A DNA stretch of 64,000 nucleotides from Symbiodinium natans (lineage: Eukaryota; Sar; Dinophyceae; Suessiales; Symbiodiniaceae), in NCBI GenBank assembly GCA_905221605.1, contig CAJNDS010000779.1:1047001-1111000 (forward strand), written 5' to 3'. How positions within the stretch are numbered: position 1 is the stretch's first letter; each line of letters starts with the position of its first letter. A program made the position numbers and the translations under genes. The notes below the pieces were generated by a model, which was not told the DNA's origin, did not search any database, and worked only from the letters and a program-made list of their open reading frames with translations. Below, one piece after another: positions 22,187-32,184 of the stretch.

Positions 22187-22809
22187 ATTTTGGTGATCCC
22201 GGCGAACCTCGAGCAGCTGCACAGCGTGGGGCAGGACTGTGTTTCTGCGAGACATCCGTGAGATTTTGCCTTTAGTCATGTTATGCTTCCCTGGGTTGTT
22301 AGCTTGTTGCTGGAAAATACATGCTGCCTCAAACCCCATTGTGTATGTTATGCTTTCTACGTTGTTGCTGGACGGGCTGGTGGCTGGCAGATCACTACGC
22401 AGCTGGAAGAGTGTCTCCAGTTGTGATGGTGGCATACCATCCCCCGGACGAGCCACGCAAACCTGGTGTAAGAAGCATTGTTTGCACATCTTCATTCTTC
22501 TTGTTTGACGTTCTCAGCCTTGCTGATGGTATGGGCCCTTCGCCCCTCGCCTAGGTTTTTTTTTTGTTTTGGGTGCAGCCTAAATACATTTTTGATTGCT
22601 CCCTTGCCTCTGCTCCTTGTTGTCAGCAGCTGCTTGGTGGAGCTGGCCATTGTCAGTTGGAGATCCTGCAGCCCCCCCCGGCTCTTTGCAACGAAGCAAG
22701 GAACAATTCCACACCTTACAGACAAGGTTGCTACAATGTGCCTGTATCCTTCTCTTCATTTATGTGTTTTGTTTTCCCCCTTAATTGTTGTTAGCTGTTT
22801 CCCTTCCCC

Positions 22810-24021
22810 ATGAACGCCATGGATGATTTACGTACCGTGTTGTCGTGCACCTTGGTCCTTTTGATCAATTTGGTACGGCAACCGGACCGGCGCGATGTCT
22901 CAAGCAAACTCCTTGGAGAATGTGGCTTGACGAATGTGTCGCATTTCTCTGCGGTAGACGGGGCTAAATTGAAGGCAGCAGGTGGGCGACTTCGTAAGGT
23001 GAAGAAGCGGTGGCGTATTTCCTATGACTGTGAGGCAGGCCCCGACGTACATCGAGTTGTAGACTATCTCCGGGTTTCCTCTCTAGCCGCAGCTGGTGGA
23101 GCGGATGTATGGGCCCAGTATGGGTGCTTGCGATCACATGAGGCAGCTCTCAAGATGGTGCGCGCTGAACTCCAACGAGCTCCTTTTTGCCTCATTTGTG
23201 AGGATGACCTTATGCTGGGTAAGTCAATCAAATCTCCTTCGGAATTCCTGCCCAGGTTGGCAGATTTTGTTCTTCACTTAACTTCATTGTTCCCAGATTG
23301 GTTTTTACTTTTGTTGGGAGGTTCGGCTGTTTTTGGCTACAATGATAGAAACGCATTTTCCCCCGTCAAGGGAGTGAGACATGCCGGGTATGTAATGCAG
23401 GCGCACGCATGCCTTTGGAGGAAAGCGCCACAGTCAGACAGTGCTATTCAGATGGTGTTGGAATTCATGCGCAGTGGGTTCCATGCGGACAATGCGCTTG
23501 CCTCTACCATGTCGAGGCACCCAGGTCTGTGCTTCTGTGTGGATCCGGCGTTGCTGGCTCAGAACCCCCTCGTTCCATCCAATTTACAAGTATGGTCGCC
23601 GCTTGGGGGACAATCAGGCTATAATGCCGCGCATCTACATTTGAGGGCCTCATCCTCGGCCAGCGTGAAGACATGTGGTGCCAGAACCTCAACATCCAAA
23701 CCCAAGAAGACCGTTGTCGTCAAAAAGCGACCCTCAGCGTCCCCATCAAGTTCCAAACACCATAGAACGGACAAAAAGTCCAGAGGCAAACCTGACCTTC
23801 ATCCCCAAGCCCTTCAGAAGCTGCGTGCAGGGTTTGGTCGCAAAGGTGGCCTTGTCAAAGCTGGAGGTGCTTGCAATGCTAAGGTTGTGTCTGCAAAGGT
23901 GCAGCACATGAAGCAATGGTTCCAGAAGCATAAAGTGTTCCCCTCGCGCTCCCTTGCTCAATCCAAGTGGAGCGTTGGCAAATCCCTTTGGTCTTCCACC
24001 AGGTCCCTTTTTGTTGTGTAA
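22810..24021 (+). CDS. GT25-like glycosyltransferase with basic C-terminal tail
   Basis: Single-exon ORF of 403 residues. The N-terminal 240 residues show the GT25 pattern (the LPS-glycosyltransferase / collagen galactosyltransferase family): LVLLINLVRQPDRR at the start, AVDG about 30 residues later, GCLRSHEAAL near residue 110, and the acidic motif CEDDLML (E131-D132-D133) that would bind metal and nucleotide sugar. HADNALAST follows in the C-terminal half of the domain. Residues 300-403 form a Lys/Ser/Arg-rich tail (KKTVVVKKRPSASPSSSKHH), which GT25 enzymes normally lack and which could bind nucleic acid. The ORF stands 570 bases upstream of a LINE on the same strand and shares a 3'-flank motif with it. 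It may be a retrogene or an accessory ORF of the element. Donor and acceptor sugars are unknown. Confidence 0.7.
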   Translation: MNAMDDLRTVLSCTLVLLINLVRQPDRRDVSSKLLGECGLTNVSHFSAVDGAKLKAAGGRLRKVKKRWRISYDCEAGPDVHRVVDYLRVSSLAAAGGADVWAQYGCLRSHEAALKMVRAELQRAPFCLICEDDLMLGKSIKSPSEFLPRLADFVLHLTSLFPDWFLLLLGGSAVFGYNDRNAFSPVKGVRHAGYVMQAHACLWRKAPQSDSAIQMVLEFMRSGFHADNALASTMSRHPGLCFCVDPALLAQNPLVPSNLQVWSPLGGQSGYNAAHLHLRASSSASVKTCGARTSTSKPKKTVVVKKRPSASPSSSKHHRTDKKSRGKPDLHPQALQKLRAGFGRKGGLVKAGGACNAKVVSAKVQHMKQWFQKHKVFPSRSLAQSKWSVGKSLWSSTRSLFVV

Positions 24022-24590
24022 GCTGCTTTTGATTTCGCTCTTTTTGCTTGCAAGCCTCAAATTAATTTCGTTTGTTGCTGTCAAGCCTGTGTTTGTGCAC
24101 AGCTTCTTTTTCGACGTTCTCGTACAAGTTGTGGACTGGCTGGTGTTTGCCGAAGGCAAAACATCCCTGGACATGCTGCATTTTGACCCTGTGATCGGCC
24201 CTGAAAGCAAAACCGCCTGGTCAGTATAGGTTGCACCGGAGCACCCTTCCTTGTTAATGTGTTTTTAACCGTTCCCAAAGCCAATTCTCATGTTGTCCTT
24301 CTTGGATTCCTCTTCTTTTCGAGGTCTTGAGTCATCTATTCTAAGTGTCCTTGCTGCAGGGGTGTAACGAATAGGGGCTTCTCTCGACGACTCGTCCTGG
24401 GGAACGGCGCTCAACGAAAGCTACTATGCCTTCCTTCCAGTTGTGAGTTTAAGTGTCAGTTCACCAATCACGGGACGAAGCCTGTGTGTTGTGTGACTGT
24501 ATTTATATAATTGCCTTGCAGTGTGCATGCTATTGGTGCTTCTATTGATGCTTCGAATGGACATTCACACCGTCAGCAGACTGGCAACCT
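24022..24590. other. Spacer between GT25 ORF and LINE
   Basis: No ORF of note. It contains GGCCCTGAAAGCAAAACCG at 24197-24215, a motif repeated after the LINE at 30361, 30404 and 30499. It probably includes the 3' end of the GT25 transcript and the 5' leader of the LINE. Confidence 0.55.
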
Positions 24591-25946
24591 ATGTGGCTGT
24601 TCATGTGTAGTACCCCATCGTCCGCTTGCACTGATTTGCAGGACTGTGCCATGGAGGCCATTCGTTTCCTGAATGCCTTTGGAGTGAACGTCGAGAGCAG
24701 TGGCCAAACCATTCTCCAGAAGAAGGCTCGCATGCAGGAGGCGCTTGCTAGAGGTGGGAACAAGCGTGAGATCCTGCGTAACCATGCAGTTCATCTGCTT
24801 CAGGATCTGTGGCAGTTAAAATCTCTGCCCCGTGATAGCAGAGAAAAAACGGCTCGAACCATTGAACTCATCATCAAATCCCTCCTGCAAGATATGGTCC
24901 TCCCATCCGTGGATTGGAAGAAGGTGGCGAATGAAGCTCATGACTCACTGGATCGTGATAAGAAAGATGATGCTCCAGTGCGTGGCAGAAGTCGATCCCG
25001 CAGACGTCTGTTGTCCATTCAAACTGAGCGGTCTGAACTTCCACGACGCCCACTGGTGTATGAAGCAAGATCAAAGTCCAAGGCCTTGCCTGGGAGTCGC
25101 GCTGCTCTGGCTAACACAGACTTACGTCGTCAGCTTGTCAATGACGGGATCCTCTTGGAAACTCGAATCCCAGCTGATTCCAACAATGAGACCCTTCGCC
25201 GGGATGTCACCCCCCGTCGGCTTTTTGACTCGCCTCAGGCTGAGGCTGGGCTTTTGAGCATGTTGGGACCGGACCCAACAGGGGCGCTTGTGAAATTGGA
25301 CGCGCACCATCCGCCAGTAGGTATGACACCGCCGGAGCTTCGTGAGCGCAATCTTGGCCCAGCCGATGCACTTCCCCCCGGACCATCCCCGCCGCATGCC
25401 TTCACGAGATTCCATGGCCAGCGCCTCAAGTGGCCCCCTCTTGGGCCAGCGGAGATCCTTCGTGCCATGCCTGAGACGCACCAGTCTCCAGATGATGAGG
25501 TGGTGATGGACTTCGTTTTCCGATGTTCAGAAACGAATAGACTGGACCAGTTGTACCTGTTCTACCTTGAACTGGCAAAGGCGGGTGTGTACGTTGATTG
25601 CCCCATCATGGACTCATTAACGCCACAGGCTACAAGGGGTCAGATGCCGTGCCTGCCGTGTACACCAAGCTTGGACCTTCCATCAATTGGCACATCACAG
25701 GTTCAGGGCGTGTACGACTGGACGGACGTGTGGAGAAAAAAGAGGTGTTGGCGGCCATGCTGCGGAAGGTCTTTGCTCCCTTGGACTCCTTCCTCGCTCT
25801 ACCCAAGCATCAACTCCCAAGGCAACCCCAGTTGGAACAACACAAGCTTCAGGAATGGATGGCGGCACGCCGTGGAAAAATTATGGTGGTTGACACTGCC
25901 TGCATGTTTGATGGGTTTGGTGAGGCGGGCATCTGGGACAAGTTGA
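24591..25946 (+). CDS. LINE ORF1-like protein, N-terminal frame
   Basis: A frame of 451 codons upstream of the endonuclease/RT ORF. A basic region (VRGRSRSRRRLL, about residues 130-142) and many charged residues fit an RNA-binding ORF1 product, but I recognise no named domain. Protein character is convincing to about 25600 (FRCSETNRLDQLYLFYLELA). Beyond that the overlapping frame 25598-26242 reads better, so the last 110 codons of this frame are probably not used and an indel lies near 25600. The ATG at 24651 (MEAIRFLNAFGVNVES) is a plausible true start; the annotated start only marks where the frame opens. Confidence 0.55.
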   Translation: MWLFMCSTPSSACTDLQDCAMEAIRFLNAFGVNVESSGQTILQKKARMQEALARGGNKREILRNHAVHLLQDLWQLKSLPRDSREKTARTIELIIKSLLQDMVLPSVDWKKVANEAHDSLDRDKKDDAPVRGRSRSRRRLLSIQTERSELPRRPLVYEARSKSKALPGSRAALANTDLRRQLVNDGILLETRIPADSNNETLRRDVTPRRLFDSPQAEAGLLSMLGPDPTGALVKLDAHHPPVGMTPPELRERNLGPADALPPGPSPPHAFTRFHGQRLKWPPLGPAEILRAMPETHQSPDDEVVMDFVFRCSETNRLDQLYLFYLELAKAGVYVDCPIMDSLTPQATRGQMPCLPCTPSLDLPSIGTSQVQGVYDWTDVWRKKRCWRPCCGRSLLPWTPSSLYPSINSQGNPSWNNTSFRNGWRHAVEKLWWLTLPACLMGLVRRASGTS

Positions 25947-26242
25947 ACATGGCAGTGGGCGTGCGAGGCCTCACTCCAAACACCTCCATCCCATGGCTTG
26001 TGGTCACAAGATCCCGTGTGGGAGTTGCAGTATGGCCCTCAGGTAAGGTCCAGATCTCAGCGAACCAAGCACCGTTTGCTGCCGTGGAAGCGGTCGAATC
26101 CACCTTGCAATCACACTTTCATGCCTCGTGGATCTCTCAGACTCATGGTGAGCAAAATTTGGCATCAAATGAACGTGTGGTTACATACGGTGTGCCCGGA
26201 GAGGTGGCGCGTCAACAATCACGAGCCAAGCTTTTTGGTTGA
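25598..26242 (+). CDS. LINE ORF1-like protein, continuation in shifted frame
   Basis: Continues the protein of the preceding frame after a shift near 25600: INATGYKGSDAVPAVYTKLG, then a region with KIMVVDTACMFDGFGEAG and IPWLVVTRSRVGVAVWP. It ends at TGA 26240-26242, overlapping by four bases the point from which the RT frame is counted. Either two indels have broken one long ORF, or ORF1 ends here and ORF2 starts by reinitiation. No known family recognised. Confidence 0.5.
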   Translation: MPHHGLINATGYKGSDAVPAVYTKLGPSINWHITGSGRVRLDGRVEKKEVLAAMLRKVFAPLDSFLALPKHQLPRQPQLEQHKLQEWMAARRGKIMVVDTACMFDGFGEAGIWDKLNMAVGVRGLTPNTSIPWLVVTRSRVGVAVWPSGKVQISANQAPFAAVEAVESTLQSHFHASWISQTHGEQNLASNERVVTYGVPGEVARQQSRAKLFG

Positions 26243-29200
26243 GCGGGGCTCTGGACTCTCTGTGCCAATGTTTCAGAGCTGAGCCGCAAAATACCTTCCT
26301 CACAGAGATACCTTGGCTTCGCACCATCCTTTCAGCTGACTATGACGTGGTTGAGTCTGCGTTGAAAGACTTGCGAACCAGTTTGGCTCATTGTGTGACG
26401 CTACGGAATGACCCTGAGCATCGTCTCTGGGACTCTGCGTTTTTGCAAGGCATGCTCCAAGATGCATCGGCGTGTTGCGAACTTCTGCGCCAACAAGAGA
26501 TCCAGATGCCTGGTTTTCATTTCCCGCTGGTTGCAGCAGCAGTGACTGCGCTGTTACAAATGGCGATTGACTGGAAGCGTCATGTGCACAAGCACAAATT
26601 GTCTTTGGCCAAGTCACTCAACAGGAAGAAAAACAAGAATCTCTCTGTTTCTGCTGCCTGGTCTGGCCCTCCGCTTCTGCCAAGCCATCAGCAAAAGCTG
26701 AGTGCTGGTTCAAAACCAGTCCGCTTGACCGGTTTCATGTTGAACTTTGGCCTGTCTGGTGGCATGAACCCGACGGGAGAAACCCTTGCAGTTCAACGTT
26801 GGTGGGATTTTGCCTTGTATGTCCAATCTCTTGAATGTGACTTTGGCTTTGCCATCGGCTGTCGAAGACCTGAGGGATTGGATATCTCACAGGCAATACC
26901 TGGCTATCCCTTTGAAGTTACTGGGCATGCCAGTCTGGCATATGATGCAGTGGCTTTCTTCTGCCTCCCTCCCCTGTTATCCTCGATTCATTGGATGCCT
27001 GACAAGTCCAAGACCACAAGATCTTGCTGGGTACATGTCGCTGGAGCGGGGATTTGCTCCGCGCTCTATGTTCCGCCACCTTCCAGTGCCTCCAGAGAAG
27101 AACGGCGTGACATTGTTCTGATGTACTTTCGTGAATGGGATGACGTCAGTTCTGAAGCCAAATCGATTGGTGAAGCAACATCATCGCGGCTGCCAATTTG
27201 CGGGTGTGGTGATTTGAACATGACCCCAGACCTTATGCTACTTTTCGAACAATGTCTGCACAGCAGGGATCTTGGGTGGGCAACGGAATCCCACACTCCC
27301 ACTCACGTTAAAGGGGGTATCCTTGATTTCTTTTGGTGTGAGCGTGGCAATACCACTGCAGTGCCCGTCCTACATGATGGTCAAGTGTGCCACTCCCAGG
27401 GTTGTCGCAACCCCTTGTGTGGGAATCTCCAAGATGCTACAGCCTCTAATGATCTGGACCATCATGCTTGGACATTTTCCACCTATACCAAGTGTCCCCC
27501 GAATCTTGGAATTGCGTTTGGATTGCATTTCGTCAAGGATGTTGATCAATGGACTTGCGCAGTCACCTCCTTGGGAGACAAAGTGATGGATCTTTTGGCT
27601 CTCGATATTTCGACAGCATTGCCATCCTGTCGTGCCTGGCCGTGGTCCTCTTCGCAGCAGAGGAAACGTGCTCTCAACACTTGCGCTGCGCTCTGGGATG
27701 TTGTCATGACCATGGTGGGATATGCTTCCGGACTGGTCAAACTCAAGCCCTTGTCCCGATCCTCCAAGGTCCCACATGCAGTGAAACAAGCATTCCATGC
27801 CTTGGTCAAAGCCTCGAAGCTGAAGTCTTGTGACTCCCTTCACCGGGATGTTGCCCTTGCGAGACATGAGGCTCGATGCGAATACCGTCAGCAAGTTTCT
27901 CTACACCGCTCACAAGTTCTTCGTGAGCGTTGCAATCGGTATATGCAGCTGTCCAGCTCAAATGATCCGCAAGCGCATTCCCTTCTGACCAAATGCCTCA
28001 AGAAGAACGTCACTGGATTGCCCGACAACATGGTTCATGACTCAGGTGAAGTCATTTGCAATCACGAAGTCCTCAATGGCGCAGCTGACTACATCATGCG
28101 GTTACAGCTTCCGCCGGCCACTGCAGACTTGGAACACAGACTGCTATGTGAGAACAAGTTGTTGCAGCTCAGGGCGGATATGCGATCCAAGGTCAATGCT
28201 GACATGCCGCTCTCTGGCACCAACATTACTCCCGAGCTTTTACAGCAGGCGTACTGTGGTATCGACCCGTCTGCAGAATGTCGGGGGTTACCTTATGCCG
28301 CCCTCTTGACTCCAACCCAGGCTCACTCTGATTGGATCCTATCCCTGCACATGCTGGCTTATGTTTTCGCGCTTACACCGGATGTTTGGACCAGACAAAA
28401 TCTGTATCACACCCTCAAGCCGGGACGCGCCCCCAACTCCTTCATGAGCTACAGAATCCTTGGCCTCAACGCTGCCCAAGGCCGGCTCCAGGAAGAGCTG
28501 CTACTTCAGCTTGAACCTGGGCTATGGGGCTACACCGGACGGTTCCAAGAGGGCAGGCAGGAGTGCCTTGTTGTTGTTGCTGCCGACGTCTGCGTTGCCA
28601 ATCTGCGGCAGGACCAAGGGCTCCCTTTTGGGTTGTGCCTGAACGACCGCAAGGAAGCCTTCGACAGTCAATGGAGAGCCTCAATGCTGATCAACCTGGC
28701 CTCCTGTGTATCTCATCCGCGCTCTTGGTGCCTTATGGATGAGCTTCTACGCACCACGTCCCTCAGTGTGGTCAAACTGGGAGCACGTTCGAAGTCCTTC
28801 TCTATGCGTGTTGGGGTGGTCCAGGGTCGGAAGCTCTCGCCTGTGGAGTTTTGCGTCGGGCAGAAAAACTTGGAGGACCATGCCTCCCGGCATTTAGTTG
28901 GCGTTGGGCTTAATCCTCCGAAAGTTGCGGTGGAAGCCTATCACAAGCACAAAGATGGCAAATCTGCTGACAAGCCCTACGATCTGAACGAGCCGGCTCG
29001 CCTTTTCGGTTGGGTCTCTGATGGTGTCATGTCCTGGTCTGAAGCCTTCTCGTCAGCTTCCTCTGACACGTGCCGCCTCACTCTTTTAGACCTGGCTTCC
29101 CCTGTCAGGAGGTCGGTTCGTTCATTCATGGACGACACAAGGATTCCTGTGGCCTCGCACGGTCATGCCTCCTGTGCCCTCAATGTCCTGCAGAATGTTG

Positions 29201-30288
29201 CTGCCCTGGAGCAGTACATGTACAAGCCAAGCAAGTGCTCCGTTGTGGCTTCTGGCTTTTCCCAGAGGGCCCCCATTAATTTGCAAGGATCTGCGGTGCA
29301 TTATGTGACGGATGCTGTGCAACTGGGCATCTCCCTTGACACCAGATTTGATGGTGCTGCCCATCTTCAGCTCATCATGGCCCGTGGACCTGGCAGAATG
29401 AAATGCCTCATTGCCGAGCTTGTGAATCTCGGCATGCCTATGCAAGCCTTGCTGTCCAGCATGCGGACCAGACTGACTCCGGCGGTGACGTTTGGAATTG
29501 AGCTTGTGATCCAGATACCGTATGCCGAGAAGCACTTGAATGGTTTACAGGCCAAATGGATGCGGGCGGCCTTGGGCTGCCTTACAGTTCCTCGTGTGGT
29601 TATGATGCTGGAGCTAGGGATCCGGGATCGCCTTTCGGTCATTGCGTGGGCCCGAGCCCTGATGCTCCGACGGCGAGCTCGCCTTGACCCCAGGTATGCC
29701 CAAGAAGAAGAGATCTTCAGGTTGGCTGAGTCCTCTACGTGCTCATGGGCATCTGTGGTCCACCAGAAAGAATGTGATCTTCACCTCCCTCTCATGCCGC
29801 CAGGTTGCGAAGGCCTCCCCACCAACCAGCTCAAGGCCAAACTACACTACCATGCCCAAACAGTGGTGCTGCCGGCCCTCCGTGCGCTTGAGTTGACTGC
29901 TTGGTACAATTCGCCGAAGATCTTGCAATACTGGAGTCTCTACTCCAGTGGCTCGTGGACGGTTGCAGACCTAGCCCCGTGGGGTATTTCAATTGCTGAT
30001 GCACAAGCTTGGGCACAATTGAAGCTTCAAGGACACCTGTCCAATTTCGATGGCTCTGGCGGTCCCAGCGTACCCTGCTCCTTTTGCAACCGTGATGATC
30101 TCGAGACTACTGAGCATCTGTTTCTGTCATGCCCGCGAGCACTAGTTCTGCTTGAGACCTTGCTCAGCGGTGCTTGTCAGAAGACCAGGCTCACACTGGG
30201 CAGCAACCTGGCAAGAGCAGTGGATGTTCTTCCCTGGGTAGAAGCTGCTGGAAAACTCGCCAGATCCAAATGCCGCGGCGCAAGCTAA
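26239..30288 (+). CDS. LINE ORF2: endonuclease, reverse transcriptase, zinc finger
   Basis: Uninterrupted 1,349-codon frame. An apurinic-type (exonuclease/phosphatase fold) endonuclease occupies roughly residues 165-415: CGCGDLNMTP with D325, a later GGILDFFW, and NDLDHHAW (D407, H408) in place of SDH. Reverse transcriptase follows: KEAFDSQW (D809, block A), GVVQGRKLSP (block B) and FMDD (D965, D966, block C). An RT C-terminal region with ALGCLTVPR comes next. It ends in a CCHC zinc finger, C1280-x2-C1283-x9-H1293-x4-C1298, typical of zf-RVT tails. Endonuclease nicking and target-primed reverse transcription at the nick are the known functions of such proteins. No stop or frameshift is visible inside. 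The frame opens at TTG, so the actual initiation codon is uncertain. Confidence 0.9.
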   Translation: MSGALDSLCQCFRAEPQNTFLTEIPWLRTILSADYDVVESALKDLRTSLAHCVTLRNDPEHRLWDSAFLQGMLQDASACCELLRQQEIQMPGFHFPLVAAAVTALLQMAIDWKRHVHKHKLSLAKSLNRKKNKNLSVSAAWSGPPLLPSHQQKLSAGSKPVRLTGFMLNFGLSGGMNPTGETLAVQRWWDFALYVQSLECDFGFAIGCRRPEGLDISQAIPGYPFEVTGHASLAYDAVAFFCLPPLLSSIHWMPDKSKTTRSCWVHVAGAGICSALYVPPPSSASREERRDIVLMYFREWDDVSSEAKSIGEATSSRLPICGCGDLNMTPDLMLLFEQCLHSRDLGWATESHTPTHVKGGILDFFWCERGNTTAVPVLHDGQVCHSQGCRNPLCGNLQDATASNDLDHHAWTFSTYTKCPPNLGIAFGLHFVKDVDQWTCAVTSLGDKVMDLLALDISTALPSCRAWPWSSSQQRKRALNTCAALWDVVMTMVGYASGLVKLKPLSRSSKVPHAVKQAFHALVKASKLKSCDSLHRDVALARHEARCEYRQQVSLHRSQVLRERCNRYMQLSSSNDPQAHSLLTKCLKKNVTGLPDNMVHDSGEVICNHEVLNGAADYIMRLQLPPATADLEHRLLCENKLLQLRADMRSKVNADMPLSGTNITPELLQQAYCGIDPSAECRGLPYAALLTPTQAHSDWILSLHMLAYVFALTPDVWTRQNLYHTLKPGRAPNSFMSYRILGLNAAQGRLQEELLLQLEPGLWGYTGRFQEGRQECLVVVAADVCVANLRQDQGLPFGLCLNDRKEAFDSQWRASMLINLASCVSHPRSWCLMDELLRTTSLSVVKLGARSKSFSMRVGVVQGRKLSPVEFCVGQKNLEDHASRHLVGVGLNPPKVAVEAYHKHKDGKSADKPYDLNEPARLFGWVSDGVMSWSEAFSSASSDTCRLTLLDLASPVRRSVRSFMDDTRIPVASHGHASCALNVLQNVAALEQYMYKPSKCSVVASGFSQRAPINLQGSAVHYVTDAVQLGISLDTRFDGAAHLQLIMARGPGRMKCLIAELVNLGMPMQALLSSMRTRLTPAVTFGIELVIQIPYAEKHLNGLQAKWMRAALGCLTVPRVVMMLELGIRDRLSVIAWARALMLRRRARLDPRYAQEEEIFRLAESSTCSWASVVHQKECDLHLPLMPPGCEGLPTNQLKAKLHYHAQTVVLPALRALELTAWYNSPKILQYWSLYSSGSWTVADLAPWGISIADAQAWAQLKLQGHLSNFDGSGGPSVPCSFCNRDDLETTEHLFLSCPRALVLLETLLSGACQKTRLTLGSNLARAVDVLPWVEAAGKLARSKCRGAS

Positions 30289-30772
30289 AAGATCCTCTGA
30301 TAGGTGAGCATCAGTCAAGTCTTCGGATTCCTGTTGCTTGTGTTGATGCTTCCTCAACTAGTCCTAAAAGCAAAACCGAGCACTTCCTTTTGCTGCTGTC
30401 TCTGGTCCTACAAGCAAAACTGTGCGTGGTACCTTGGCTGCCCTCCTTTTTCTTGATCGATGGATTGAGATTACTTGCTGTTTTGCTGCCTGTTGGCTGG
30501 TCCTAAAAGCAAAACCGCTGAGTTTTGTTTGTCTCCGTGACCGGCCCCCAAGCTGTTGCTAATGGACCGTCGTTTCTCTCTCTTCATTTCTTTTTTTTTT
30601 TTGAGGCCTCGTAATCAACCCTAAGCAAATCCGTGCGCTGTTCCTTGGCCTTGATACGTCCCATCCCATCCTAAGCAAATCCGTGCATTGTGCCTTGGCT
30701 GCTACTTTTTAGTATTTGTTTTCCCTTTGAGGGGGCGGGGGAGGTTGCTTCTCATCTCCTTGCTGAGGGTTG

Positions 30773-30805
<33 letters not shown>

Positions 30806-31086
30806 TTTTCTCATAAAAGAAGGGAAGCTCGTCTGTGCTTCCGTGGCTCCTCAGCCTCCACCAATCTCAGTCTGGCCTGTGGTTGTGTGGTTGGGCATGT
30901 TGGAGTCCCGGGACACCAGCTGCCGGGAGCCCCTAAAAACAGGAAGGCAATGTGCTGGTTGCTGAGCTGTTGGCTTAGTGGCCCGCTGAAAGCGTTGCCT
31001 TTTCTGCTCCTTTGTCCCTTGTTGCCGGTAGACGGGGACTAGGCCCGAGACCACGGACCTGGGCTGAACAGCGAGAAGAAAAAAAT
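30289..31086. other. LINE 3' region with repeated motif, then spacer
   Basis: Contains three copies of a CCTAMAAGCAAAACYG motif (30361, 30404, 30499) and two of a shorter variant, CCTAAGCAAATCCGTGC (30620, 30670), each followed by a TGCCTTGGC-like stretch. They probably form the 3' untranslated region of the LINE or a tail array. A (CT)n microsatellite lies at 30774-30806. No gene is recognised. Confidence 0.6.
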
Positions 31087-32184
31087 CCCAGCGCACCCCC
31101 GACCAGCGGCTCAGGCCGCCTGGGTGGCGACACGATGGGCGGCGGTCGTGGCTGTAGCGGCCCAGTGTGCATTCGCCTCCTTTTTGCTCGAGCCCCCCTT
31201 TAGCTGGCGAGAGCAATAGCGATGACGCCGTGCCTAAGTTGCACGAGGTCCTGCCTGATGCCCGGTGGGACCTCTCCCCGGCCGCCAGCCGCGTGCCTCC
31301 GTGGAGGTGAGGCCAGTCCCCCCCCCCCCCCGACCCCCAACCCGCGAGGACATGCTGCAGAAAAAGGCGTGCGAATAACAAAAAAATCATCTTGCGATTG
31401 AGGGTCTCTTATTCAACTATAACCGAGCCGAACTCGCCGCCATCATCAATGTTATGAAACGACCACTGTGCAGCCGCAGACCGCGCTGGGCCCCTGCGGA
31501 CGGCCGAGCGGCGCAAAGGAGCCACCTACCGCGGTCCCGCACGGGGGGGGGCGCAACAGCTCTGCGTGCTTGGTTGCAAGGTTGGGGGCGCTGGAACGCC
31601 AAGGCTGCGTTAGTGGTGCGACGCCTGGTCCGCTTGCGGGCCAGCCGCGCCCCGGCACCCCTGCGCGAGGCTGCCAGCGTCGCCTGGGCGCGCAGGATCG
31701 CACAGGGCAAGGGCGGTAGCGGGGCCGGCGCAAGACAGCCTGCCGCCTGGCGACCATGGCTGCCGTCCGCGCTCTTGGTGAACCGGACGGGCCGATTCGC
31801 CTGCCGTTGCGCTGAGGCATGCTATTGTAACACAGGATCTTTTGAGGACTCCTCCCTTTCTGTTTACCTTCTACAACAACCACAACAGCTTCAATACACC
31901 ATTTGTCACGTGTGGTATTGGTTAGTGTTGTCAGCCCTGGACTTTGCGCACTGGCGTTCGCCAAGGATGCGTGTCGAGCCCCAAGCCATTTCGCTGCATT
32001 CTCCAACATGAGGGGCGGGGAGGACGGGGGTCCAGGGCCCTGCAGGTGCGGAGAGGCAGGCGGCTCGGGACTGCTGGGGGGTGGGCTGCTTCGGAGGAGG
32101 CAGCGCATGCCCCGCTCCCTCCTAATAATAGGTGGATGGGGGGGGGGGGTGCCCCCCGCGGCACTTATTTAGAATAGGTGGGGC
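31087..32184 (+). repeat. 1.1-kb LINE-tail repeat, copy 2
   Basis: Second copy of 18841-19980 with a few small indels. It carries the same LINE C-terminus (PAAQAAWVATRW; LHEVLPDARWDLSPAAS then stop) and the same right boundary at the AATAGGTGGGG box. Here it stands alone, without the permuted block that flanks the other copy on both sides. Confidence 0.8.
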
